DNA of 64,000 nucleotides from Aphis gossypii (lineage: Eukaryota > Arthropoda > Insecta > Hemiptera > Aphididae). How positions within the stretch are numbered: the first letter of the stretch is position 1; each line of letters starts with the position of its first letter. The stretch lies in the NCBI RefSeq assembly GCF_020184175.1, contig NC_065531.1, positions 24,449,213 through 24,513,212 on the forward strand, read 5' to 3'. Positions 35,201 through 48,300 of the stretch are shown here, in pieces. A program made the position numbers and the translations under genes. The notes beneath the pieces are model-generated. The model saw only the letters and a list, made by a program, of their open reading frames with translations, had not been told where the DNA came from and did not search any database.

Positions 35201-38200
35201 TTCACTACTATTATTTTAGTAACTCAACTTAATTCTAATATAATCGTTGTGATATTTGAATGAGCAATTTAACAGAATACTGACCTTGAAATGTAAAAAA
35301 ACTACAGAGGGTTGCTCTGTGCGGTGTTGTTGATTTTAGTTGCTTTTCCGGGGGAGAAAATCGATCGTATGCGTATGCGTTACCATGGCGACCACAGCTG
35401 ACTAATATTTAAGAGCGTTTCTCGATGCGTCCGCTTATTTAATTCTAACCTTGATTCTTACTTTGTCACACCACGTGCTGTTAATTTTCGCGGTGCTTAT
35501 AATTTTTAATAATTTGGTTTCGTAGAATTTACTACTTTTACTTAGATGGTTTGACTTTCGACGCAAAAACCTATTACTATTATTTACATATTACAACACT
35601 TACTTAAGAGATTAACAGTTTTACATAATGTATTTAATATTTATATTCCACTTTAAGTCACGTCTATTATAGGTAGCTATTATGCTATCGGCGGAAAATT
35701 TCCTATAGTGAATATTATATTGTTATTATTTATAATATTATATAAACATAATTTTTATTAAAAATAAATAATAGTATCTATAATAAAAATAGAAATTTTT
35801 GTAACCTAGTTGTCAAAATAAAATTAGATACTTCATAAATCATACCTAGTATATTATTTATAAAATTATACTATTTTAATGAACTGCGGAATATTCATTT
35901 ATTATATTCACTTAAGAGTTTAGATGTTTGGTAAAAGCTAGAGGAGGCATAATACAATATATAATTATGCAATGGGCTCATTATTTTTTATATTTTATTA
36001 TCATTAAAATATAAAATATGGATTGGCTTGTATAGTTAAATGTAGATTAATGAACAATATCATTGATATGTAAAACTATGATAGCATTTGAATACAATTT
36101 TTGAAGTACATATATACAATGTCGATAGTTATACATATATATTTTTTATTTAATAATAAAATGCTGGTTGTCAGAGGCCATAAGTAATATAGTCATTATT
36201 TAATAGTTACTGGTAGATGAATAATTATATTATTCAGATTTTTTATTACAGTTATCAGGGTTTTGTTTGGAAAATGACAAATTTAATATCCTTGGATTTA
36301 TAATAAATACATAACATATTTTTATCAGTATTAGATTACCACTGAGTGAAATATAATATTATTATTTTTTTTAATATTAATTCTCAATCTCAATATTTTA
36401 TTTGTTCTGTATTAAATTTTTAACGAAAAACATTTTAATTAATGTAATATTTAATTAAAAATAAACCTATGTATATTAATACCTATATATACCTATATAA
36501 ATTAATTATAAATATTTTATCCAATCCAATTATAAAATTTTAATTATTTAGATTTTTGTTGAGGTATTTGTTCTCTACATAAGTACATGACTTATATTAA
36601 TTGTTTAATATGTATTAGTATTAATATTTATGTGAAATAAAGTAACTGTATTTATGTTAATAACTAAAATATAATCATAAAATGAAGAAACCCGCTAGGT
36701 ATTCCCCAAATAGAATTAAAATATTTTTTGTAAAGTTATTTGCCAACTATTTTCACAGATATTTTATTTTATTTGTTGGATGAAACGTAAAAGGGTAATT
36801 TTGAACGAAAGAGGGTTGGTTGTTTGATAAAATCGTAGAATGTATTTTTCACTAACATCTATGGATTCAATCAAATTATGACGGTGGGTGTTCTGTTACC
36901 CAAAAATAATACATCATGATTTCAATCGATCGGAATATGTGTAAGGACGTCCATAGATATTGCAAAAGTGTAGAATATTTTAATGTATAGTGCAAATATT
37001 TCTTAAAGATTTTATAAATAAAAAAAAAAAAGATTTTGATAATTTATAGATACAGTTAAAATTTGAAATGCGATACAATCGAAGATATTTAAATCCATGA
37101 AGTTGTTCTAAATTAAGATGATTTAACAATAATTGTAGTCAATAACTACAATACTCAATAACTATGTAGGGTATTTTGAATTGATACAATTTCTTGTAAA
37201 ATAGATGATATCTAATGCAAAATAATTTAGTAATATTTTTGACAACGTTAAGTGACATTTCAAATCATGTAGTACCAATTATGCTTTACTTTGTTTATAC
37301 AAATAAAATAACGTAAAAAATGTAGACAATAATTTAAATGTATACAACAAATATAATCTTGAAAATAAAATATTTCATGTGCTCCTTCGTAAAATAACTC
37401 AGAAAAATAATTATTAAGAAATATTACCTCGACCGACTTGTATCGAATAGAATCATGTTTTACACATTTTTAAATCTAGTATAAAATTTGTTTTTTGATT
37501 ATTATAGTATAATATTATATGCTATGTAGTATTTGAACATTTTGAACTATGGTAATAATTTTGATTTTTAGGGAATGTCAGTACGGTTACACCCAGACTT
37601 CTTAACCCTTATTACGGTTTCTTCACATGTGTTCTGTTTTTGTACTACTAGCTCTTCCATTGAAATTACGTCATCGTGCTCTAATTATAATATAACCACG
37701 CCTTTGTACATTAAAATAAAGATAATGTTTAAAATGATATGATATTGTGAGAAAAATAAATTTGTGAATGGACAACCCATTGTAGTTTAATTTATTTATC
37801 ATGGATCGTCGAACATACATTAGATCATAGGTTTTCCGGATTAATGTTAAGGTTATGATATTTGTATTATTTAATAATTTTAATCACGTTATCTTGTTTT
37901 ATATTTCACGTATATTTTCATAAAAATAATATTATAGCTTGGATACTTTCTAATAGTATTTATACAAAAGAATTTAAATAAAAAATAAAATGACATTGTT
38001 TTATTTTTACCGCAGGAAAATGTTATTAATTAATTATTGTCATCTATTATTCTCTTTTTAATTTAAAAATCTTTGTTAGTTTCTATTTCAATGTTATTAT
38101 CTGGAAGTGAATGGAGCCAAACTTGTACTTTTATTATTATAATTTATAAAATTACAAATAATATTATTGATTAGAATTCGCCTTGTTACATTTTGATATA

Positions 38201-41200
38201 GATACATAATAATATTTCATAATGGTTGGTGAAGGCGATATGTTATCTATATCTTCTTATTATTGTAATTTGTTTATGTACATAATAATATTATTGTTAA
38301 CTAATAATTAAATTTATTCTAATCTTCCATAGTTTAATGTTATTGAGCGTTTAAAAATGTATTTTTCAGCTCAAAATATTTTCTAATATTATAGGTATGT
38401 AAAAAAGTTATTATTATAAAATTTATAAACCACGCAATTAATTTTTATGAGTGATTCGCCTATAAAACGTAATTCAAATCATGAATCAAAAGTATAATAA
38501 ATTTAAATTATGAAATATGAGTGTGACAGTAATGATAAATTGGAATAATTAGATAAGCTATTTTATTTTGGTTTGGAATTTTATAATGCTATTGTGATTT
38601 TTTTCGAAACGTGATTGAGTCTAATTGTTGTGTAAGCCCGCTGAATTGATTTCGGCACAAAACTGTATTTATTATACAGGTTTTTAGGGATAATATTTTT
38701 ACCAGTTGGTTCTTACAAATAGTTTTGTTCTCTGCATGAACGCAAAATGTATTCAAAATGATCGACCGTGAAATAGTTGGTTATCTTTTGTGTGCGAGAC
38801 TGCCGAGACTTGTATACTTACATATAATTTTGTGTTAAATTTTTAAATAGTGATGTGTTATAAATATATTTTTTTATGACTAAATAGAAGATTAATTAAA
38901 CTAGGTTAAAAAAATAATTATATATTTTTATGGCATACCAGCTCTTGACACGTACATGACCATTTGACTTGCGTCACTCTTGGGACACTATTGGTGGCAA
39001 AATATGTTTAATCATTTAATTAGTTGTGATCGATTTTTATTACAGTCGTTATTATTTCTAAACTCATTGTTGTTTATCATAATATCATAGTATATTATTA
39101 TTATGATTATTATTATTATTAGTTATTAGTTTATTACACATGTTTATTTCTAGTATTAATGTGTGTGAGTGTTTGTGTGAAAATAAGTTAAGTTTGAGTA
39201 ATAAACAGAGATATCATTTTATGTGCTTTATATTACTAAATAGTTCACAGAAAGCAATGTGTGTATCATATTATCTAGATTCTGTCAGTCATCGTATAAT
39301 TATTGTATTAACGTTACATCGTAGTCTTTCTACATTATTAATTATACATTATTTATTTTAAAGTTAATAATATTACTATTTAAAACAACTACCTATTCTA
39401 TATGTGATTATTTTTATACCATACTGCTGATGGACCCTAAGGTTACTATTATTTTTGGTTAACAATATTTTAAAAATCCATATCGTTCATAAGAATAGTT
39501 ATTATGTTAATCTGCTATTGTTAAACAGTTATCATATAATATATCCAACCACCTTTGAGTTTTTTAATCGTATTTATTGCGTTCTATAATATTATATATT
39601 TATACTTTATTTTTATAGTACAATTATTGGTTTATGTGTAATATTAATATTTACAGTAAAGTTGTACAATTAGTATTATATAGGATTTATTATTTTAATA
39701 ATTTACCCCCCTTTTTGGGGGTATATTTAAGTGATTAGACTTCTTGATATTTGCAATCATTTTTAAATTCATGATCGTATAATATATGTATATATATTTT
39801 TTTAACTTTTATATAATCATTAAAATATTATTTTCTATCGTGAATAATTTTAGAATTATATATTATGAGATTATTAATTACCAATCATTATTATTATTAA
39901 TTTTTAATGCTAACTATAAAAAATATCAATTTATTATTTCAATATAAATAATTTAGTATAATTCAGTGTTTGAGTTTATCAAATATTTTATGATTGTGGG
40001 ATAATATAATGAATCTGATTAATTTGTCTTAAATGCATGTAAATAGTTTTAATTTGTTTGTTGTTCTTTTTAAAATGTTTAATCTTTATTATTAATTGTT
40101 TAGTTACAAAGCAAACGGGAGTTGTTCTTTAAGAATGACGTATCAGCAAACGGTACAATTTCTGGAACTCAATCTGCTGTTCAATCAAGTTCCAATTCAA
40201 CTTCTCCAGTTCCCCATCAGAATTCTGTTACCAGTATAAAAACTAATCAAAGTACAAATTTACCACCAACCGCACCAATGAATTTACCACGAGTACCAGT
40301 TGCCATTAAACGTATGTCTTTTCATTCTTGTTAAGTATTTTACTTTAATGTTTTGTTTTTAAATATGTAGCTGAGTCATCAGCGGAGCCTACAGAAAATA
40401 AAGAAAAACTTTTGAAGACAGATACGTCGGGTACCGGAAAGGTTAACGATAGGAAAGTGAAGAAATTAGATGGATATGTTGGATTTGCCAATTTACCTAA
40501 TCAAGTATATCGTAAAGCTGTAAAGAAAGGCTTTGAATTCACGCTGATGGTTGTTGGTAAGTTAATTAGATTTTTGTACAGTTTTATATTTTTTTGTATG
40601 CACTTTATACCATACTACTTATTTTCCATTTAAATATTTTGGATTAGCACAGATGTCAGGCATTTTTTTAAAGTTAAATTTTAATATAAAAAATTGTTAT
40701 AGGTAGATCTGGTCTTGGTAAATCCACCTTAATTAATACAATGTTCTTGGCTGACATATATGGCAAAGAACATCCTGGTCCCTCTTTACGTGTTGGTAAA
40801 ACAGTACGAGTTGAAACTAATAGATGTATGTTAAAAGAAAAAGGTGTAAATCTTTCTCTTACTGTAGTTGATACACCAGGATTTGGTGATGCTGTTGACA
40901 ATTCTGATTGTTGGCAACCGGTGCTTGAATATATTGAGTCAAGGTAAATATAATTTTTTATTAATTTATTTATCATTAAATTTTAATGTTTATCTGAAAT
41001 TTCTTTTTTAATAATGCTAGGTATGAAGAATACTTAAATGCCGAATCTAGAGTTAATAGAAAAGTACAACATGATAGCCGTGTACACTGTTGCTTATATT
41101 TTTTGGAGTCAAATAGTCATGGAATGACACCTTTAGATGTAGAATTTATGCAGAGACTTCATGACAAAGTAAATATAATACCTATTATTTCCAAAGCAGA

Positions 41201-44200
41201 CACCATGACTCCAGATGAAGTGACAGAGTACAAAAAACAGGTTTATATTTTTATACATACACTATTTTATATTTATATTTATATGATAAATTATGTTTAA
41301 TATTTTAAATGAGTACATTTTGTTGTTATTAGATTTTAAAAGAAATTGCTCAGCATAAAATCAAAATTTATGATTTTCCTGATTCTGACAAAGACGAAGA
41401 TCGTGAAAATTTAAAAAAACTCAAAGCACGAGTGCCATTTGCTGTTGTTGGATCAACTGAAGTTCATGAAGTGGATGGAAAGAAAGTGCGTGGTCGAAAG
41501 TATCCTTGGGGTTTAGTTGAAGGTGTGTTTAAAATTTAAGTTCATTTAAAGTATGAGAATGAATAATTATTGTTTATTCTATATTCCAGTGGAAAATCTT
41601 GATCATTGTGATTTTGTTGCCTTAAGAAATATGTTATTGAGAACACATTTACAAGATCTAAAAGAAGTGACTAGTAATGTACATTATGAAAACTTCAGAT
41701 TTAGAAAGTTGGCTTGTTTCTCAGCTGATGGTCCAAAAGGAATGACCAAGTGAGTTAATATATTATGATATATGAGTAAGCGTTTTTGATAGCCTTTCAA
41801 GGTTGTGGTTTGTGCCCATTTCATATTTATAGAATATCCCATCTTCTATGTATCCAAATAATATCTGTTTATCATTTATTTGGCTGATTTTTGGATGAGA
41901 CCCTCAAAAAAAAAAAAAATTACAATAGTTGCATAAATATATTTAATGTTATTTCATTATAAACATTTAACATATTTGTTTTGTTTGCTATTTTATTAGT
42001 TTTGCATGGGTTTTTTGACCATAAAAAATAAAATTAAAATAATAACTTCTTTTTGTCTCAAGTCAAATATGCTATTTATAAATTGAAATGTAGAATTTCA
42101 GTATACTGAATTGCTAAAAATCCTAACCAGTATAGGTATGTGTGAACATGCAAAATTAGTTGTTTCTAAAATATTTATTTTATTATAAAAATAATTATTT
42201 CGCTTGTGTATTAGTGTTTCATTATTTTTCCAAAATGTAGTTACAGATTATCAGAGTACTTACTTATATATTTGTTCTTTAAATAATAGGAGTTAGTTTG
42301 ATAAAAATATACTATTTATTATACTACAGATAAAATAAAATACCTATGTGTTACTGTCCGAGGCTTAATTATAAATTGGAGTTTCCTTTCTCCGGGGCAG
42401 TATCTAATAAGTGTTGGCCTCCGTCTTTATATGTTACCAACATTTTTTTTTTCAATTTAAAAAAAAAGAAGTTTTCTTCAGTTAATTAATTTAAATTTTG
42501 TAATTTCACATTAATGTACCATGTCTTATTGAACAGTCATACACTCATATTAATAAAGTAAAATTTAATGTAACTCTTTTTTCATTTTGTGTTATTTACA
42601 TTTTTCTATTAATAGTATAAAAATTCAATCCAGCCCATACTCTTATATGAAATGTGATATATTTTGCAAATTTTTACATTTTTTAGTCCTTAAACAGTAT
42701 GACGTAAATTTGAAAACAAAATTAAAATTTTTGTTAATATAAATTGTTTTTACAAAGGTTGAGGGCTCTTCTAAGTCCAGGGCCTTGGGGCATTGTTGTA
42801 TCTTGTCATCCTGTAGTTATGCCTGTGATTACTGTTTAATCTGATACTCAGATTTAAAAATTTGTGAATGTTCAAAATATTGTTCATTAGCTGTTCAATA
42901 TTTTTCATTTATTATCAATTAATATTATATGTACAAAACTATTATAATGTATAATATTGATATTTTTAAGCTATGAACTGTTATTATATTTAAATTAAAA
43001 TTTCTTATTTAAAAATGAAACATAAGTATTTAATAAATATTTATTTAAATATAAATATAATAAAATAGATTCCATTGAAAAGCATACATTTTTCTTCTAT
43101 ACTTGGTATCATACAATATTAAACTCTAGTAAAGATTGATTTTAATCTACTCGCTTAGAGTATGCCTATGCCTTTCTTCTTTTTTAATGTATAACAGTGG
43201 TCAAACAATGGATTTGTTAATCTTCATTAATTTCATTCTAGGTGTTGGAATAATAAATAGATAATCTTGATAGCGTTGCTTTTTGTGTGCAGACTAGAGC
43301 GTATCCCTATATGAGACAAGATATACACATAATATGATATTGTGACCCTTAATCAAAAAAAAACATTAAATTATTCTTCTGATAGTCAATTACATACTAA
43401 CATCTGTCATAAAGTGTATGTCAGATTAATATGGCTTAGTAATTAATTATAAAAAATAATTGCTTAAAATGAATCAAATAATTTGATTTATTAATTACCT
43501 AATTATTGAAATGTTTATATAATTATACTTAATACTCTTTACTCTTAAGTATTAATATTGTTTTTTAATTGGTTGATCAGTAGTTAAACTAAGATGTTTT
43601 TATGAAGTTGCTTCTATATATTTTATAAACTATTTCACTATTTTACAGTTCTAATTTAGTGGTTTCACAGTTTCACTATATTTACTAAAAATAATTTGCA
43701 TCATGAGATAAAAAGTAAAATGTTAGGAAATGGCATTATCATTTTATATTTATTTATATGAGTATGTTGGACATTTTTAAAAATTTTTATATCAAAATAT
43801 ATTTTATTTAATGTAATAAAAAATTAGATTAGTATTTTGTAGTTCATAGTATTGAACGCTTTTTATGTGAACACAAGCTTTTTTAAAACCATTATACTGA
43901 TTATGTTAATAATATAAATTAAAAAAAAAATTATTATTATTTTCTTACACATTGGTCCAGCTCGTGCGCCCCAGGAGCAATCAACAATTCCTTCGTTGCT
44001 GTTTGGTAAGTTTCAGTTAATAGTATGAAAGAAACAATAACTTTTTCCCTCATCCAAAAATTAGTCCAATAAATTTATAATAAATTAAGATTATAAAGAA
44101 ATTTCGTAATTGGTATAGCATTCTAAATCTATTTTATTTGAATTTACATAATTTGTTCTTGTCTTTTTTAATAATAGGAATCCATTATCCCAAATGGAAG

Positions 44201-44689
44201 ACGAGAAACGTGATCATGATGCCAAACTTAAGAAAATGGAAACTGAAATGGAACAAGTGTTTGAAATGAAAGTCAAAGAAAAAAAACAAAAACTTAAAGA
44301 TTCAGAAATTGCTGTTAGTTATATTTTACTCTTACTTTAAGGGGATTTCATACCGACTGCATGGTTAAAAATATTAATTTTTTTTTTCAACAGTTGCAAC
44401 AAAAGAATGAACAAATGTTGAAAAGATTAGAATCTGAAGCTAGTGAATTGGATGAAAGGCGTAGGCAACTTGAAGTAGAAATCAGAGACTGGGAATCAAG
44501 TAGTGGTGTTAGTCTTGACGAACTGAGAAGGCGGTCATTAGAAAGAGAGTATGTCATATTTCTTACTTCAATTATTATAACTTATAAATTAATAAATCAG
44601 ATTGACACAATATTTAACAAAATGTTGATTTATATTTCAGGACTACCGATGGAAAGGAGAAAAAAATCAAGAAAAAAGGATTATTCTGA
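29240..44689 (+). CDS. pnut: Septin, Peanut/SEPT7 type
   Basis: This is a GTP-binding filament protein of the cortex and cytokinesis ring. Exons of the long form are 29240-29572, 40104-40311, 40371-40556, 40703-40943, 41021-41240, 41333-41522, 41590-41749, 44178-44313, 44394-44548 and 44641-44689, giving 625 aa. Exon 1 encodes a low-complexity Gly/Ala/Pro N-terminus (SYTPSAAAAYRLASMERLAQ inside). The septin core starts YVGFANLPNQVYRKAVKKGF. It has the P-loop GRSGLGKS (243-250), DTPGFGD (from 299), SKAD (380-383), the septin unique element around KYPWGLVEVENLDHCDF, and a coiled coil from NPLSQMEDEKRDH to the end. The C-terminus KKGLF matches Drosophila Peanut, and the order of blocks fits SEPT7/Peanut rather than the SEPT2 or SEPT6 groups. 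The first exon uses a GC donor. Drosophila Peanut is about 539 aa; the difference lies in the N-terminus. The core is certain; the 10.5-kb join from exon 1 rests on phase and strand. Confidence 0.9.
29573..40103 (+). other. 10.5-kb septin intron starting with GC
   Basis: The intron opens GCAAGC after ACCAAG and ends TTGTTTAG before 40104, joining ...GTK to LQSKRELFFKND in phase 0. No GT donor in the open part of exon 1 gives an in-frame join, and the frame of exon 1 stops at 29648. GC-moderate sequence persists to about 30.7 kb, and the rest is AT-rich without recognisable exons. An X-box-like motif in a small GC-rich patch is listed separately at 35379. Confidence 0.6.
35379..35392 (+). promoter_or_regulatory. 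RFX X-box-like motif inside the septin intron
   Basis: GTTACCATGGCGAC closely matches the RFX X-box (GTTRCC, two bases, RGYRAC). It lies in a roughly 130-bp GC-richer patch (about 35320-35450) that stands out from the AT-rich intron and is followed by the TATA-like ATATTTAAGAG. It could be an enhancer or an internal promoter. It is a motif match only. Confidence 0.35.
43961..44005 (+). CDS. Candidate 45-nt cassette exon of the septin
   Basis: The acceptor is TTTCTTACACATTGGTCCAG and the donor G|GTAAGT. The 45 bases keep the frame between exons 41749 and 44178. Inclusion replaces Lys with NSCAPGAINNSFVAVW before NPLSQMED, inserting 15 residues between the GTPase domain and the coiled coil. 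There is no stop in frame. It lies in the 2.4-kb intron, only 172 bases before the next exon. Drosophila Peanut, as I recall it, lacks such an insert. Confidence 0.55.
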
Positions 44690-44964
44690 AACGAGTAGTG
44701 CCATAATAATATGTATAAAATCATATTATTATTTATTATTATTATTATTCGACCAAGTTGTATGAATCGGGTACAATCTCGTTTGAACAGTTGTAATGTA
44801 ACTTAGACTGTCAAACTTGTTACCAATAATGTGTGTGTTTAACACATTTATAATAACAATATTCTTTTTATTTTTTACTACTTTAGTTTTAATGATTTAG
44901 TCTTAATAATTTTATCGAATCATTGATAATTGTAATATGCGTGATATACACACATTTTTTGAGT

Positions 44965-44970
44965 AATAAA
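44965..44970 (+). terminator. Candidate septin polyadenylation signal
   Basis: AATAAA lies about 275 bases after the septin stop. Another, at about 45327, could serve a longer 3' UTR. Confidence 0.4.
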
Positions 44971-45339
44971 ATAATTTGTAAGTATTTATTATATACAAAT
45001 TGTTTTTCATTTCCATAGTGTTTAAATTTTAAACAAATGAAGCTCAATTGTGTTATCCAAATATAAATGAATATTACTGCCTGAATTTTATCAAAAGCGT
45101 AATTTTTAAGCAATCACTAACTGACTATTTTATTTATTCCAATAATAACATCATTTAATTTTAATTGATGATGATGACAACCCTGTAGAATGTACACATT
45201 TCCCAAGAAATTGCCATATTTTTTGTTTTAAGTTTATACAACATTAAAACGTGCATCAATACTCATTAGTATTATTATGTATTATGAACTTAAAGTTTTT
45301 TTTTCTCAAAACAATTGTTATAAACAAATAAAATTTTAA

Positions 45340-48300
45340 ATGTCATCAATATCTGTTACTGAATACATTCCTTTAATAGTTTAATTACGAACAAACCCAT
45401 TATTAAAGCTGTTAATGCATTGCTCAAAGTTTTTTATGGATTTTGTTTATTAAAATATTCATTTATTTAGTATATTATTTGTTTCTATAAATATGTATTA
45501 TTGCTTGATTACTGGTGATTAATAGTATTAATTAAGTGCCCTGACATTATGTCCATCCAATAGTGCTTACTTTATGAACTAATAAACTAGTATTTTTTAG
45601 TTATTATTTATTTTTCTTAGATGGGAATATTGTTAAGGAAGAAAATTTTAATTTTATTTTTGTATGAATTTAAAATTTGATTTAATATTTATATATATAT
45701 TAAAATGTAATTAATATATATATTAATTCTTTTACTATTGTATTGTAATGAATCTTGCCTCTGGTATCTGTAACTATTATCTTTTATATTAATTTTGTTT
45801 TAAATTCATATACACTTATAAATGTGTGTATTTCTACATTTACCAATTTACCATACCTAATTAATAATTTTTGGACTGTTGAAATAGTGAGCAATATGTC
45901 CTGCACGGTATCAATTTAATTGTTAAAAAACAACTTTGTGCTTTCCATTAAGTTTATTCCTCCACCGTGAGTATCTACTCAATATTGTTAAACCGTACGG
46001 TATATTGTAAATATATTTTTAAATACCATTAAGAAAATAACTAGTAACTTTTTAGATACTAAATTACCTACGTAAACTAAATATTTTTAGTGTTCTTATT
46101 CATTCTTTTTATTTTAAATTTTTAAATTATTATATTTTTGGTTTTGATTTATTATAAATACAATTACATTTTTATAGAAATTAATGATATTTATTTGATT
46201 TGTTTATGTAATATAGTTTTTTTTAAAAACTGTACTTAATAATAATTAATTTGTTTATTTTATTTATTTAATATTGACCAATATTATTTATCCATTTAAA
46301 TATAATTCAATATATTTCATAATATGTATTATTGTTGATTATTGATAAATAACTCATTATACATTGTCTATGCCCTATGGTACCTACTACATATTATATA
46401 TTATTTATATTGTTTTCATAGGTGTTGTTCAAAATATGAACTAATATTTCAGTTTTATAAAACCCAAGATTACCAAATTTTATTATAATAAAACAGTAGG
46501 TAATCGTTTCTTTGTTGCAATAGGCCAGTAAATAATTGTTCAGTTACCAGTGAAGAATTTCATTAAATATAATTTTTTTTATCATATTGAATTTATTTAC
46601 ACTTATATTTAATATTTTTATTTTTAATGGAAAAAAACTAATGAAAAACTGAAATTTATTTAGTTCATCAACAATTAATGACATTAATTTTATTAATGTT
46701 TACATTAATAAGTTGTTAAATTTATTTATTTTAAAAACAATAGAATACGAGTATATTTGAAAAAAAATTAGTTATTTAAATAAATTATTATTATTTTTTC
46801 TATTGTCTGAATAATGACAAAAAATGTTTATTATGATCTTTTAAGAAAAATAGGAAGGTGTATACTGTTGATATTATTGTTGTGGTTCTATAAACAATAA
46901 TGGAAATTTGTGGAAACTAAATAAAGCATCAATATAAAATATTGTACTATAAAATAATAACAATAAATTAATATTAATTAGTAACTTTCATGATGTGATA
47001 TTTTACTTAAACAGTATAAATAGCTAATCATGACGTTTAAAAACCATAGTGAACAATATTAAAATCAAGAAAAAGACGAAAGGGGATTGTTAGTCAGCCA
47101 GTGTTTATTTCTAATATTCTATCTCTTTGGTGCGAGGGTGGAGACTGGAGATATTGTACATTTTCAAGAGAGTATGGCATAGTTTAAATGATGAAGGGAA
47201 TTGAAAATATTGCATACATTTTTCTTGGGGGAAGGAGTAATAACCCCTACCAGTGACTGGTCACCATCTGAAATAAACACTGGAGTACTCATCTACAGGG
47301 GTGGATCCAGAAATTTATCAAGGGGGGGGGGTTAATTTGATACGTAACATTGAATATAACTATTATTTATCACAAGTCACAATGTAATAAATTTCAATAT
47401 AATAAGCTCAAGGGAGGGGTAATTACCCTATTACCCCCCTTGGATCCGCCACTGCCCATCTAAGAAGTTAAGATAGAAATCAAACAATTAATAAAAATGT
47501 AATGGTTAAAAAAAGGATTACTTGTAACTTGAAAATTTATACATAATAATATTATGTGTATAAAAAAAGTTTATAATGTTCTTTATTTTTATCATAGTAT
47601 ACTTTGTAATCTGTTTATTTAATTTTAATTTTGAATCAAATGAGTACTTTTTTCTATCTTTGACTCAAGTTTGATAATTGATACCTAATTGATGAATCAA
47701 AATATGTAGTTTTTAGTTTTACAATTTATTATTGATTGATAAAATTATATACCTATGGGTAATTATTATATAATAATAATAATATTATGTATATATTATA
47801 AATTTAATGTAATAACTTTTACCAAGTATTCTATCTAGGCCAAGTACTTAATTATTCTTTTATGATATCTTATGTTATTTTTTTTATGTTAATTAGTTTC
47901 TATAATATGTTGGTACCTGTCTTTTTGTGCCTTTGTAGATGTTCTAGGATAGTCCACTTATGATGTTATATGGATCCTATCAGAATAGAGGTGTTGATTC
48001 CGCATAACGGCCAGTACTTGAAAGTTTTTTCATCACCAATCAATATTGCAATCCCCAGGTGTCTCATTCCACTTACATATATCTTACAATTTTTTCAGAT
48101 TTTCTCTTGAGAGAATTTGATAAGTTGTCTCTTAATTTTCTTATAATATGTTTCCTTTCCTATATTTATATTGGTCAGGCCCTATTCATTTATATTTTTG
48201 TTGATATGCTTTTCTTTGTTGATTCTCTGCCTCTGAAATTACTGTTCACCACGCCACTGTTGTAAGTAATAGGTAATATAAATAATACAGTAATATATTA

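Noticed and set aside
42760..42835. Sequence ending CCTGTAGTTATGCCTGTG in the septin intron, like a hAT end
   Set aside because: Only one degraded end is visible, with no partner or target duplication.
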